Assembly (NCBI GenBank): GCA_013397795.1 | Contig: VZTJ01005976.1 | Coordinates: 1,456,724-1,520,723, forward strand | From: Orthonyx spaldingii | Taxonomy: Eukaryota; Chordata; Aves; Passeriformes; Orthonychidae | Reading direction: 5' to 3' | DNA: 64,000 nt | Part shown: positions 1 through 12,589 of the stretch, one piece after another | How the letters are laid out: every line of letters starts with the position of its first letter | Position numbering within the stretch: position 1 is the stretch's first letter | The notes under the pieces: generated by a model | The model's input: only the letters and a program-made list of their open reading frames with translations | Told to the model about the DNA's origin: nothing | Database searches by the model: none | Made by a program: the position numbers and the translations under genes

Positions 1-3000
1 CTTGTTTAGTTTTTTATCAGTATTCATGCCTATTGATGTTTAAAATGCAACAGAAAAAATCTGTTAATCTTTATCACCTTGGCTCATTTGCTTCTGTAAT
101 GATGTACACTCAGGTATGATCTACAAGGCCAACTTCTCTGAGAAAACTTGTGTGATGAAATCTTTAATTTTACAAGCATGTCATGAAGTCTTGTGTGTGG
201 TTTCTGCTGAAGCCTTTTTGAATTTTCTATCCTGATAATCAAACCTCTCTGATTGCATTTTTATGCTTTAAGGGTTGGTTTTGTTAATAATAAGTTTTTT
301 GGTAAATAAGGAGATCCAGAGAGTTATTCTTATGGGATTGCAGGTTATTGCTGGTACTTTACTTGTACTTTACATTATGATGTTTTTCAGAGTTTCTGTA
401 GTCTATTGTCATTTCTGTAACATTTCAAGAGATTTTAGAGTTCTTGCTTGTGCATAACTTCTGTTGCTGTATAATGGTGTAACAGAAACCCCTTCCAAAT
501 ACAAGTTTGGTGCATATTAGTTGTACACAGGAGAAGAGCAGACAGTTTAATTCCAGAGTTAGATGTTTTTATTATTTGATTCTTGGATCAGTTTTCATAA
601 ACAATATGAGAATTTGACACTTCAGCTTTAATGCTTCTTACTTTTCTTCTGGTTAAAATTGAGATTGTGTTTGTTTTTATTTAATCAGTGTGTTTACCTT
701 TTTTAACAACAAATCACAAGTTCTACACCAAAATTTATGAACTATAAAGCATGAATCAGAATTTGTATGAAGGAATCACTTTCATCTCTCATGTAAATGT
801 GCACTTCCATAACTTGGATCCACTGCATATTTTTATAAAATTACCTTTTCAGAACCAGTGTAGTCTATTGCCATGTTTGCCAATCTCATATTTGTGCGAA
901 ATACTGGAATAACAGTTCTGGAAGCAATCTGTGGTAGCTAGATAATTAATTATTCTGGGGCATGCACACACCACAAAGTTTTATATTGCTCTGTCTCAGT
1001 ACATCATTTCTGATACAAAGAAAATACCATTCATCAAAATTGTTGTGTACTTCCCTTTTTGGGACAACTGTTCTTTTGGTTATAGGGTGGGCTTTTGTGA
1101 TCCTTAGTCTCCTAGGTACTGAAGGATAACTGTTCTCTTTGCTGAGAGACAATACTAAGATAAAGGCTTTTGGCACTCTTAGACTGGAAAATAAAATGCT
1201 ATTCTTTGGACCAAGTCCAGATACTTGATTTGACTGAAGAAATAAAAGATTTTTTTTTCAATGAAGCAGAAGTTATGAAAATGGTGATTTAGGACTCTGT
1301 TTCGTACTTGTTCATATTGTTAGCCATCATTTTTTTCACTAACTTCTAAAATAAAAGTTTTGAGCTCAAGGAGTGTTTAATTTCTTATTTCAGCTTAGGT
1401 AAGTTTAGGGCCATATGCACTGCAAGTGGATATTAACATTAGTCAGGCTAATCTGTAAATCAAGTGTGATTATGCCTTAAACTCAGAGATTTGCCTGCCT
1501 GTATGTCAGAGATGCCAAATCTGCAGTGGTTAAAAGGCGAAACATCATTATGTTGTGGGTCAGTTTTGCACTGTGTTGCAGTACTGAAAGAAACACTTGT
1601 AGTTTAACTGTTCTGTAGTTTAACTTTTAAAATGCGATGCAAAACTACTTTTTTTCCCAAGTACCCTTTTTAGAAGGAGAAAAATGCAATTAATAGAAAA
1701 TACTGGGGTTAACAGTAACATTTGCTAGGAGAAAGTAAAGAAAATTAAAGTTGCCACCAGGAGGAGCAGTACCAAAATATTCTCTTTTTTTTTTTTACTG
1801 GCACAGTCGCCTAGTGCTGTAGCTGTAAGCTGTCTGTGTCTTTGTGAATATCACAATTTGTTTAAGTGTAGGTTTCTAAATAGAATGCAACTGAAAAAAA
1901 ACCCCAGAAAGAATGCAAATGAAGAACTGAAGTATTTTTGCAAATTATAATCTGAAAAATAATGATTCTTTTGACATTTGGAATTTTAATTTCAATCTGT
2001 TTAGGTCTGTATCCTGGCTTCATTATGGCATACTGTTAGCCGGACTTTCTGTATCAAAATGAAATCTGGTTTTGTATCTCGTAGGTTAGATGTAATAGAA
2101 TAATTTTCAGGAGCTGGTGTTACTGCAGACTCAATTCTCTGTATCTGCCTAGACCAACCCTTAGAGAAACAGGCACTCAGGCCATGCAGCTGCAGTGTGC
2201 ACGTGTGTCTGTACGAGAGGCAAATCGTTTGCCATGCCTGGGAATGAACAGAAGGGAAGGGAATGGGTTCAGTGAGAAACAGGAAGTACCAGACCTTGCA
2301 GGGGATTGATTTTTTTACCAAAAAATTATTTTTTCTGGTCCCATTCTGTGTCTGTCTCCTGCAGCCCCTGCACTTACCAGTCTCTTCATAGTTAAACATT
2401 TAAAATCTATAAAACAATACAAAGATTAAGGAAAAGAGGGAAATTTGTTAGTGGGTGAAGTCTTGTTTTAATGTTACATGTTACCCTGGATGTATTCGAA
2501 AGTCATTTAGATGTGGCATTTAGGGGCATGGTTTAGTGGTGGGCTTGGCAGTGCCAGATTAACTGCTGGATTGATGATTTTAGGGGTCTTTTCCAACCTA
2601 AACAATTCTATGATTCTAGGTAGCAACAGCATGTTATTTGTAAGGGGCAAATTAAAAAAAATAAAAGGGTTATCCAATAGTCTTTCAATCTACGTAGCTA
2701 AAATATTTTGCTAATCAGGGATAGAGTTCATTTATAAAGGAACTCAAATGAAGTTTTGAGACAATAGAGGAAATGGATGCATATATGGTTATAAAACTGG
2801 TGAAAGTAGCATTTATACTTAAAATACAACAATTTGACTTAGAGTAACTTCACAGTGATGGATATTATTACTTAGATTTAATCAACAAATGAGAAATTTT
2901 TTTCCCCTGAGTAATAGATTTTATTCTTATAGAAAATGTGCATAGTCATAGTCCATCACGTTACTCCTGAAATGCTGTGATGTTGTGTGTGTAATCTAAA

Positions 3001-3804
3001 TCAGATTTTGGAAACCAGTGGGATTTCCAATTAGCGTTTTCAAATATTGGTATTCCATATGAATTTCACTAACAGTTTCATTAACTGGTTTGTCATTAGT
3101 TCTCTGTTTCAAATTCCTGGCCCATTACTGTTACCTGACTCAAAATGCTACTGTCTTATCTTCTTGATGTTATCTCCCCCACACTTAGTGGGTAGGTATG
3201 TGCTCAAGGGCTATTTTTATGTGTAGTATTAACAAGTTATTTGCTCACGCTTGTAACAAAGGTTTTAAAATGGAAGTAAACACTTGAAGTAAGTCAAGTT
3301 GATTTTTTTCTTTCCAAGGGGAACTTTGCAAATTCTGTTGGAAGATTGTTTAATAGCTAAATTGAACATGAGCCTGTCATCTGGGTCCTGTATGTAATGT
3401 CAGATGCTGGGCATGATGCTAAGTTGAGGGTGATCAGCACCCTTGGTGACAGTCCCTCGCAACACAGCAAAATTGCTTTCTGTAAATTGTGTTAATGAAT
3501 TTTGGAACCCAGAGAGATAAAGTGGGTCATGAAAATCACAGAGATAACTCAAAACTGGATGCTAATGCAAAGTGAGTGTGTGGGCCACGTTATACTTACC
3601 CTGCCATGCATCTGTGAGAAAGAAGAAATTTTTTATTTTTCTTTATATGGAAGATATTTTATTGTCATTTCTTTTAAAATTTTAAACCTGGAAGTCCAGC
3701 AGTACAACTAGGTCACATAAAGATAAAATACTAATCAATAAGTGATTGCATCTTATCCTTGTTTTCTTTTAATGATCTGCATTCTGGCAAATGTTTCCCC
3801 ACAG
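1..3804 (+). other. STK3: STK3 intron, 3' part (upstream end outside window)
   Basis: This is the intron before the linker exon; it ends with the acceptor tttccccacag at 3794-3804. It is AT-rich and, apart from a CR1 3' end at 2484-2618, I recognise nothing in it. An antisense open frame at 2001-2399 (132 codons) and a few frames of 60-76 codons show no known domain and are probably chance frames. The intron assignment follows from the exon at 3805 starting in phase 0 directly after a good acceptor. Confidence 0.85.
2484..2618 (+). mobile_element. CR1 LINE, 3' end fragment
   Basis: The stretch reads like the last ~135 bp of an avian CR1 retrotransposon in sense orientation: the 'ccctggatgtattc' start, then 'gatgtggcatttaggggcat', 'ggtttagtggtgggcttggc', and the closing 'ttttccaacctaaacaattc' followed by the tatgattcta tail. 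CR1 copies are typically cut short at the 5' end, as here. No coding capacity remains beyond a short chance frame (2511-2714). Confidence 0.88.
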
Positions 3805-3997
3805 GATGAAGATGAGTTGGACTCTCACACCATGGTGAAGACCAATTCAGAGAGCGCTGGTACCATGAGAGCCACCAGTACGATGAGTGAAGGCGCTCAG
3901 ACGATGATTGAGCACAACAGCACCATGTTGGAGTCAGACCTGGGGACCATGGTCATAAACAGCGATGACGATGAGGAGGAAGATGGGACTATGAAAC
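3805..3997 (+). CDS. STK3: STK3/MST2 coding exon: caspase site and phospho-linker
   Basis: The exon encodes 64 codons plus one base. It starts in phase 0 with DEDELDSHTMVKT and ends ATG AAA C before the donor gtatgt. STK3 (MST2) is the Hippo-pathway Ser/Thr kinase, which acts with SAV1 on LATS1/2 and MOB1. The encoded part is the flexible linker after the kinase domain. Visible features are the caspase-type site DELD followed by Ser (Asp322 in human numbering), seven Thr-Met motifs (HTM, GTM, STM, QTM, STM, GTM, GTM) and an acidic run SDDDEEEDGT. In the family, autophosphorylated TM motifs dock MOB1 and the SLMAP FHA domain. The match is to STK3 rather than its paralogue STK4: the text NSTMLESDLGTMVINS is characteristic. 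The acceptor tttccccacag fixes the start; the open frame seen upstream (from 3742) is intron read in frame. Reading past the donor meets a stop at 4030. Confidence 0.97.
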
Positions 3998-5730
3998 GTA
4001 TGTTGTTCGTTTGCTTTCTTCTAATAATGTAATCTGGTTTCTCGTGCTGCATGCTGGTGTTGTATCATGAATGGCTTTTAAGCATCGAGTTCTGTGGTTA
4101 AAACAGGGAGAGAGGGGTATTTGTGTCTCTAAGCACTCTATAATTTGTAGAGAAAAAGTTGACTATAGTGGGAGATTCAAAGCAGAAGCCTGGTTTTGGT
4201 GCTTTGCTGAGTTTCTCTAGAAGGCTCTCAAATTGTCCCTCTGTGAATTGTGCCTTTTACTGCTTGTCTCTGTCTCCTGTCCCACATACATTTGGACCAG
4301 TTCCTTGGAGCTAAACTGATGTGATTATGTGAGAGGCTGCTGTTTCAATGCCAATGGTCTTGGGAATATATAATGACTCTCTTTGGGTTCAGCAATCAGT
4401 AATACATTTTGCTGCAAAATTGTTTTGTCACTCATGATCACTTAGCAGATCTGTATTTTTTAATATATTTTAATAATAATTATTTGGACATGTTTTGGAA
4501 TGTAATTCAACAATCATTGATTTAAGGCAATGATCAAAAGATTGTTGAAACCTAAGGAAAAAGTCCTAATTGACTTTGGCAGCATGTGAGGGAGTACATA
4601 ACAAAGAGAAAAAAAATTGTGAATGTTTTTATGTATAAAATTATAACTTATACTGAAATATCCATAAATACACATTTTAAAAATAGTTAATTTGCATACT
4701 TATTTACTGATATGCTCATTGTTTGGCTGAAGACTACTGCAGATTGAGGTCCACGAATTTTAATAGAATTGTTTGCTTGAATGGGCAGCATCAATAGATG
4801 ACTCTTAACTCAGACTGTAGCTGCCTGGTTTCATGAGGCACAATGTAATGTTTAACTCCAGGCAATTGTGTGTGTGTAATATAGAGAGCTACTATCTCAA
4901 GAAATCAGTGCCAAATGAATAAATTTGTAGAGTGTTTCATAGCAAATACAAAGCTGCATTTGTGTTTGCATATAGATACCTGATGTAATTTGCTCAAGAT
5001 TAGTTGGAAGTGCAAAGCAGAAACTTTTTTTTTTGTACAGGAAGTTGGAAGGAAAAAGGGATTCTGTAGATTTTATTTGTTTGGCTTTTTTGTGGTTTGT
5101 TTTGGGTTTTATTTTGTTTTTCCTTTAGAGTTCTCAGCAATAAGATAGCAAACATTGCTGTTGATAGTGATTAGTTTAAATACATTGATTCACCTCAAGA
5201 CTCAGTATGTGCTTTAATATGTTTTCAGGTGGAAACAGAATATTTGCCTGTTAGACTGTGAGGCTAATGGAGGGTTAGTACAAGTAATCTCAAACCACCC
5301 ATCAGTTTCAACAAACTAAGGAAAAGCTAAGTGATGAAAAAAAAATGAAAGGGGAAAGATAGTAGAACAAATTTGGAGTAAATTCTTGGAGTGGAAGTAT
5401 TATGAGTTAGGGTTTAGTGCAGTTTCTATGCAACCTGACAAATCACTTCAGACTTCATAAGTAAGTTCTGTATAAGTACTATACCAAATTGCACCACACT
5501 ATCCATGTAGTTTTTATGTGTGCTGAGAGGAAATACCTGTTACTATGCCAAACAGATCAAAAGAGTGGCATTAGGTTTGCATTGCAATCTCTTCATCTGT
5601 GTCTTATTTGTCTGCTGGGGACATTGCTTTGAAAATGTCGATTTTTAATTGATTCCAGTAACACTCTGTAGTTAGAAAGAGAATTATCTTTCTACACCTT
5701 GACATTTGGTCAGTGTATGTCTCTAATCCC

Positions 5731-5944
5731 ATTCTTCTTTCTTCTCAAACAAGAATAATCTTTGGGACAGGTGACAGGTTTCCTTCCCCTCCCTCCCCTC
5801 CCATAGATGACTGTCTTGAGCCCTGAAACTGCAGCAAAGCAAACTGGAGGTAGTTTCCCTCATGACAAGTGATGGTTTAATCATTCAGCTGTCAGGCCAC
5901 AGGTTTGGTTTTAGCACATACTTGCTAAAATTTCTTGTATTTTG
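5731..5944 (+). repeat. Intronic duplicated segment, copy A
   Basis: About 210 bp that recurs in direct orientation 1.6 kb downstream (7351-7559). Shared landmarks in order are a ttctt-rich start, 'aatctttgggacag', a C/T-rich tract, 'gactgtcttgag', 'gcaaactggaggtag', 'tggtttaatcattc', 'caggtttggtt' and 'acttgct'. The copies differ by many substitutions and small indels, so the duplication is old. I do not recognise it as a named repeat. Copy A carries the tract CCCCTCCCTCCCCTCCC at 5786-5802, which is G-quadruplex-capable on the - strand. Confidence 0.85.
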
Positions 5945-7350
5945 CATTAGGCACCCATTATTTGCATTTTTCACATTAAAAACTAGAAATAATTCAAGAA
6001 TGGGACCTCCACATCTCTCAGCTAAAAATAAATATAAATCATGTCCACTGTGGCTGGTCCTCTGTTTCTGTGATTGTTGTGCTCTTGGCTGAAAGAGGAG
6101 CAATAACAAGTTTCCTAAATAAATGTCACCAGGAAGGGACATAAAAATCCTTGCTTGTCTCTGAAAGGCAGCCGCAGATTTTGTGCTTCTTTGCACTCAA
6201 CAAGACACAAGATTTTGGAGATTGGTTGCTTTTTCCAACGTACCTTTATAGGCAACATAGGCACTTTCTGGGTGTTTATGTGATTCGATTATAATAAATC
6301 AGAATGAGTATCTTAAAAGTTCTCTTTGATACTGCTGAATAATAGAACATTGCAAGCAAGAAGCTTGGAGAAATAAACTTAGTAAACTAGGGAAGAGGGA
6401 TTTAATTTCCTTCCTAGAGACACAAAATATTTGTGACAAACTTTTTATTTAATTGCTGTTGTGTTTAGTTTCATGCTTTGTTTCCTTCTGCCTTTTGTTC
6501 CCCTGCTCAAGGACAAAATAAGAAACAATAATATGTTTTTATTTATAAGTACCCATGCTTAGAGGCCTCTGGGAGCCATGACAGAAAATAACTAAAACCA
6601 TATTTTTTTTTCACAAATAGGGCATTGTGCCCAGATAAAATTGGGATTTGGAACAAAAAGAGGCCTGTCCTCCTACCCCAACATACATTACAGAGTCTGG
6701 TAATAAACAACATTTATGCTGTCTTGCTTGGTATGCCTGTACATGCTCTGAACAGAGACTCTGTGGTATGTACCTGGAAAGAGGAAAGAAAATGAAGAAC
6801 ACAGAGAGTTGGGAGGAACTTAACTTTAGGAGGTTTAATGTGGAGTAGAAGAAAGAGTGAGAAAGATGGAAATATTACTTCCTTTGTTCAGTTGCCTGGG
6901 TTTTACTTATTTTTGTGTAGAAGCTTTTTCATATATCAGTGGAGAGACTGGTGTTCAGACCAGCTTCCTCACGTTCCCCTTGTGGTTTTTCAGCAAGGCA
7001 TAGTGTTAGTGCTTTCTGGTGCACCAAGAGTATTTGTGGTTGTTCTCTTTTCTCCTTTTCTCTTTTTTTGCCCTGTTGAATTTATATTTGCCATCTGCTT
7101 TGGGCTGGAAAACAAGTTGTCTCCTCATGCAGTTTAGGTTTGTTCTGGGTGTCTAACTGTTGCTTCAGACTTTGGTGAAGCTTCTAGATAGTTTGTGGTT
7201 AGTAATGAATTTATTAAAAGAAGAGGACAGAGAACTAATGAGGTGGCATTTGACAGCTAGAATGTAGAAAAGTAATCAGGGTTTTATTTTATTACTTTTT
7301 GCCCTATAAGACATGAATGTTTTAGGTTTAGTCAATATAATTCTTAAACA

Positions 7351-7559
7351 CGTTCTTCCTTCTAATCAAACATAAGAATATAATCTTTGGGACAGCAGCT
7401 TTCCTTCCCTGTCCTCCCCTCCCACAGAAGACTGTCTTGAGCAACAGAACTCCAGTTGGCAAACTGGAGGTAGCTTGAGGCAAGTGGTGGTTTAATCATT
7501 CGGCTATCAGGCAACAGGTTTGGTTCCAGAACTTACTTGCTCAACTTTCTTGTCTTATT
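7351..7559 (+). repeat. Intronic duplicated segment, copy B
   Basis: Second copy of the segment at 5731-5944, in the same orientation. The C/T tract here is interrupted (CCCTGTCCTCCCCTCCC), so it is less regular than in copy A. It could be a local segmental duplication or two insertions of an unnamed interspersed repeat. Neither end shows an obvious target-site duplication or poly-A tail. Confidence 0.85.
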
Positions 7560-8271
7560 GTATAATGGTATTTTTGATTACAGTGGGACATGCACCATGC
7601 TGTAGAACCTACATGTTGATAGAAGAATTCATGAGTTGGTTTATTCATTACTTTTTAGTGATTTCAGCATCCAGGGTAAGGGATTGTTTGATACTGTAAG
7701 TCAGTCTCCTCTGTGATGTGAGGGGTATGCTTGAATAGCTCTGGAGTGGTGCTTCAAAACTCTGAGACAGGCCTAAATCCTACAGCTGGTTTTTCAATTG
7801 AAAAGCAAAAGCTGGTGACACATGTTTTATAACAACTTAAGACCTAAGTCCAGTAGGAATTTTGTAAGGAAACTTAATTATGGGCTGGTTTCAGTGGTGC
7901 TGTAGCCTGGGCATTGATCCTTCAGGGATGTAGTTTCGGTCAAACATGTTTACTGTGCCCCCAATAAGATGATTTGCTTGGTGCCATATATAGGTGTAGT
8001 AGTGCTTTACTCCTGTATATGTATATGTAAAGAGGTGATAGAAGTTAACAGGTCTGTGTAGGTTCTCAAGCCATTTTCTGTGATTGGTAATAAAGCTGTT
8101 CATTTATGTCACTACTAGTAGTATATTTTTAAAATGGGGATTTAAAAAAAAAATGATGTTGTTGGCAATTCTGCTTATGAGAGCTGTTGCAAAATGCTAG
8201 TTTAATGTGGATTTTCTTTGTTTGCTGAAAACAGAAAGAAAGTGTATTTCAGCTGGAACGGACCGATGGGA

Positions 8272-8388
8272 AGTATTTGAACAATGCTCTCAGGCACATG
8301 GTGTGATTCTTGTGGTGTCCTGTACAGGGCTAAGAGTTGAACTCTGATCCTGATGGGTCCTTTCCAACTCAGCATATTCCATGATTGT
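8272..8388 (+). mobile_element. CR1 LINE, 3' end fragment
   Basis: The sequence resembles the tail of a CR1 subfamily: 'caatgctctcaggcacatgg', 'tgtgattcttgtggtgtcct', 'gtacagggctaagagttgaa', 'gatgggtcctttccaactca', then catattccatgattg. It is in sense orientation and cut short at the 5' end. Short antisense frames across it (8202-8490) are not genes. Confidence 0.85.
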
Positions 8389-8699
8389 AATAGTAGTATC
8401 ATTGAATTTTTTTTCTTTTCTCTGGAAAGTGGGGAAAAAAAGAACAAAAATTATTAAACCAGTTCTCCAAGTCTTATTCTGAAGAAGCAAAGCAATGTTT
8501 TGTGCTGGAAACTTTTCCCTGTTAAAAATTGTTTAAACTTGGGTTCATAGTCCATCAAAAAGTCTCTCAAAGCTTCAGTTAGTTGAAAATTATGTGGATT
8601 TTCCATTTAAATGCCAATTGCAATTATTTCTGGTAAATAGGTGTGTCATACAACAAACAAAAGACAGAATGAGGCTTGAAACTGAGTGAAGACATGGGT

Positions 8700-9660
8700 G
8701 TATAAGTCACTGTGACACAAAAAAAGTGAACTCAGTAACCACTTTGTTACACGGCTCTCAATAGTCAAACATTTCTTAGATCTGTCCTGTGGTAGACTCC
8801 CAGCTGCTCTGGTCCAAGTAACTGGTGGTACAGTTTCTGGTGCTGCTTCCTTGTGGTTCCCAGTAGCCTGACCTCTAATTCTCTGAGGTGGTTGCTCAAT
8901 AGGCGTGTGTTAGCAGCAGAACTTTCCCACTCATAAAATACAGTCACAATTCCTGCTTAAAATATGGCTGAAGGACGTGGCTGTGGCAGCTTTCTACATC
9001 GTAGTTCACTGTTAGATGAATTTGCCTGGAGATGGAGGTCAAAATTCTAGGCTCCTGTCTCCCATTTCCCAGAATTACTGCCACTGTGTTGTAGGGCACC
9101 TTGTGGGGGGAGAGAATAGTGGTAGGAATGTATGGAATACATGACCTAAGCAGTATACGATGATGTATAAGCTCTGGTAGCCTTTGCAGTAGAGGTGAGA
9201 GCATGTAGGTAACTATAGGTCTAAAGAAGGCTGAAAACTGATTGCTTTACAGCTTCTGACTCCAATAGTGACAAAGCAGTGTATTTTGAGGGAATAAAAA
9301 TACTGACAGGATGTTCACAGAAGTGCTCCAGACAGAGGACCCAGATCCCGAACTTCACCAAGCAGCTGAAAATGTTCTTCAGTTGAGTGGTACTTGGAGA
9401 TCCACAGAATGTGGGAGGCTGTGGAAGCTCTTGGCTTTTGCCGAAAGGAAGAAAGCTTTCCTCTGTAGATATGCAGCCGTACAAGAGGTCCAGTAACAGA
9501 ACGAGAGAAAGACTTAAAGACTTTCTACAGGAAATTGTGAACCCTTCACTCCAAAATGCCAAACAAACAATACCAGCACCCATGTCCTCCTGGGAAATTG
9601 TAGTGGGAGTCTCCCTTCTGTAGGAGATAGTCACCCTCATCCTCTGACCTTACTTGTTAA
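8700..9660. other. Unidentified patch with overlapping open frames on both strands
   Basis: Within this less AT-rich patch, open frames lie on the - strand at 8765-8947 (60 codons), 8944-9204 (86) and 9221-9640 (139), and on the + strand at 9311-9496 and 9387-9623. None has a domain I can name, and none combines good splice sites, a promoter or a poly-A tail. It could be an old repeat, a decayed retrocopy or simply chance. I cannot decide from sequence alone. Confidence 0.3.
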
Positions 9661-11532
9661 CAGCAGAACTTTTAAACTGATTTTAAATCAATTTGATATT
9701 AATGTAATACTTTTCTGTTGGAAATGCTTCACTACAAAGTAATTTTTCTTGGTAGATGACATCAGTTGAATTTTACCAAAATATTCCTTAGAATGGAGTG
9801 TACATTTCTCCTTATTTTGAAACATGTGTTGAGCATTATTTATTTTATTTGTGCTATGTTTTTGAAATAGTGTCATAGAGTTGGTGTTATGTTGTTGCCT
9901 CATTCGTTTTATTCAGCATACTTTTTGGAAGAAACTTGCTTATGTAACTATTTGGGGACACCCCTATTGGCTGTGTTCCTGTCAGGGGTATTGCTGAGGT
10001 AGAATGTGTTTTCAGCATCCATGGTGCTCGCTGTGTTCTCTGGCTTGCCAGCAATTTCTGACTGTTGTTTTATTGTGGATTTTTTTCCAAAGCTGTCTTT
10101 GCAGTAAGCAAGTGTAGGGATGATAGGAGACAGATATTCTTAAATATTGAACCTTTGGAAAACATTTTTAAACATGATCATTGCTTATTGAAAAACAAAT
10201 AATTAGAAGAACTGAAAAATACAAATCCTTCTAGAATGGAGCAGGCTATTGCATGACAGGTTTTCAGTGCAAGTGTGGAGAGATGCTGATTGTGCTGTAG
10301 ATTTTTTGTGGCAAATGTAACTTACTGAATAGATGAGTGAATTGTCTTTAAGGGAATCTTTATGTATTATACTTCTAATTTTCTTGGTTCTTGAAAGATG
10401 GTTTAGAATGTTGAATGTTGAACAACGTTACTCTGTTGTTCATGAACGTTAGAAAAGGTACTTTCAGACCAAAATGATCTTATTTTGGGGAAAAAAAAAA
10501 GGTGCAACCTATATCAGTTTGTTCTAGCATAAAGAGCCTGAGTGTTTTATAAAGTAAATACAAAAGAGATAGGAGCTTTCACATGGCCTTTGAAGTGGTA
10601 GATGTCAACCAATTCCTATGAAACACTAACTGAACCTGTTAATGTTAGGTTAGCTAGAGATCTAAATAGTGTATCTTTTTAAAATTTAATTATTTATAAG
10701 GATAAATTAAAACGTTAAAAATAAGTTTCTAAATAAATCTTTTGGGATTTTTTACATTAGAGGAAGAAATGAAAAATAACTTGAAATACCTCTGGTCCCA
10801 TTATTTTGCAGTCATATTTCTGGTTTTGTGTGTGAGTTTTTATATTTGCAGTGAAAGTAAGCAGTTCTTGCTCTTTTAATTGGGTTAACTGACTGTATGC
10901 TAAATTGAAATCAGAAGTGAGTTCTAAATTCTTATTTATCAAAACAAATAAAAGAAGTTCTCAAAGTAAAAAATAAATGTTCTTTGCTTACCTTGGAGTA
11001 ATTTCAGTCCTCTTGACCCATTTTCCATAATATGCATTTGATAGCAAGGAATTCAGAGGGGTTGGTTTGTTTTACGTATGTAGGTAGTCTTCTATTTCAT
11101 ATATAAGGAAGATATTTATAAATAGTTTTAAAACTTACAAGCAGTGGTTGGAAAATCTTTAGTATTGCCTGATACATGAGAGGATGCAGACCACCTTACC
11201 TGTAATGGGCCAACATTTTGATACTTAAGAGTTTTGAAAAGAGACACTGGTAATCTTTTTGTTTATAACTGTGTCTCAGGGATGAAACTTAAGTACAGCC
11301 ATCTCAGCAGAAGAAAGAATTGGTTGTGAAAGGCCAGCAGTGTGGTGTCCTATCTTTTTGGTACAAACAGTTTCAGGGGTTTTGGGCAGCAATCACCAAG
11401 TAATGAAAAGTTTGTACTAAGAAAATGCATTGTATTTCTGTTTTTAATTCTACCTCCTTCATACTATCTTCTTTTGGATCTGTTTTCTAAATGTGTGCTT
11501 TTCTAAAATTTAGATTCTTCCATTTTTCCTCT

Positions 11533-12078
11533 GCTCTACTCAGCTCTCTGAAGACCTCACCCGTAATACTATTGTTCAACCCGGGGACCCCCAAAACAAG
11601 AAGGATGTGGAGCTGTTGGAGAGAATCCAGGGGAGGACCATGAAAATGATCAGAGGGGTGGGGCACCTCTCATATGAAAACTGGCTGAGACAGTTGGGGT
11701 TGTTCAGCCTGGAGAAGAGAAGGTTCTGGGGAGACCTTGTGGGACCTTGCAGTACCTAACAGGGAGCCTACAGGAGAGCTGGAGGGGCGCTTTTAACAAT
11801 GGCCTGTAGTGACAGGACAAGGCATAATGGCTTTAAACTGAAAGACGGCAGGTTTAGAGTAGATATTGGGAGGAAATTATTTACTATGGGGGTGTTAAAA
11901 TACTGGAACAGGTTGCTCAGAGAATCTGTAAATGCCCCATCCCTGGAAGTGTTCAAGGCCAGGTTGGATGGGACTTTGAGAAACTTAGTCTAGTGGAAGG
12001 TGTCCCTGCCCATGGAAGGGGAGTTGGAATTAGATAGTTTTTAAAGGTCCCTTCGAACTCAACCCATCCTGTGACTAT
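11533..12078 (+). mobile_element. CR1 LINE, 5'-truncated copy with reverse-transcriptase C-terminal relic
   Basis: About 545 bp of the CR1 3' region in sense orientation. Landmarks are 'gctctactcagctctctgaa', 'atgatcagaggggtggggca', 'ttgttcagcctggagaagag', 'gacaaggcataatggcttta', and the 3' end 'aaggtcccttcgaactcaac'. A frame at 11799-11993 still reads like the C-terminus of the CR1 ORF2 protein (TRHNGFKLKDGRFRVDI, then YWNRLLRESVNAPSLEVFKA). Upstream of it the frame is broken. It belongs to the same subfamily type as the copy at 27578-28153. Confidence 0.9.
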
Positions 12079-12589
12079 GGTTTTTGCCCTTTAGTGCTCT
12101 TTTCTGTAGTTATCTGGCATCCCTGGTGTTTGCTTCTCATCACTTCCTCAGTCCCAGATTCAAGAGATCAAGAAACCTTCTTCAAGTGAGCTTGAGTTCA
12201 GTGGGGGCAAACTTGGGAAATTCTGGAGAAGAAGTATCTGCTGTTTGGTCTGTTAAATTCAACCTGGATTTTAGTTCACTGAAGTGTTAGGTCATGGTTG
12301 TTATTAATTAAAAGATGGTGAATAGAGATTACTGTGATCTGGGGTTAAAAAAAAAAAAAGTGGCAAAAAATGAATGAAAAACCAGCTAAAAAAATGCGAG
12401 GAAAAGAAGGTGTGTATGGAAATAGCAGATTGAATGAAGTAATCATTGTGGAGTTGAAGGAAAGCAGCTGCAAATTCACTGAAGCTTAGAACATGACAGT
12501 AGAAGCACACATTAAAAAATACCAGAAGAAATCTTACTAGAACAGAAAAATTTAGGAAAGGCAGAAAGAAAAGAAGCAATTAATCAACA

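Noticed and set aside
3742..4032. Open frame with ATG-like start before the linker exon
   Set aside because: The first 21 codons are intron, ahead of a clear acceptor at 3804, and the last ones lie past the donor at 3998; only 3805-3997 is coding.
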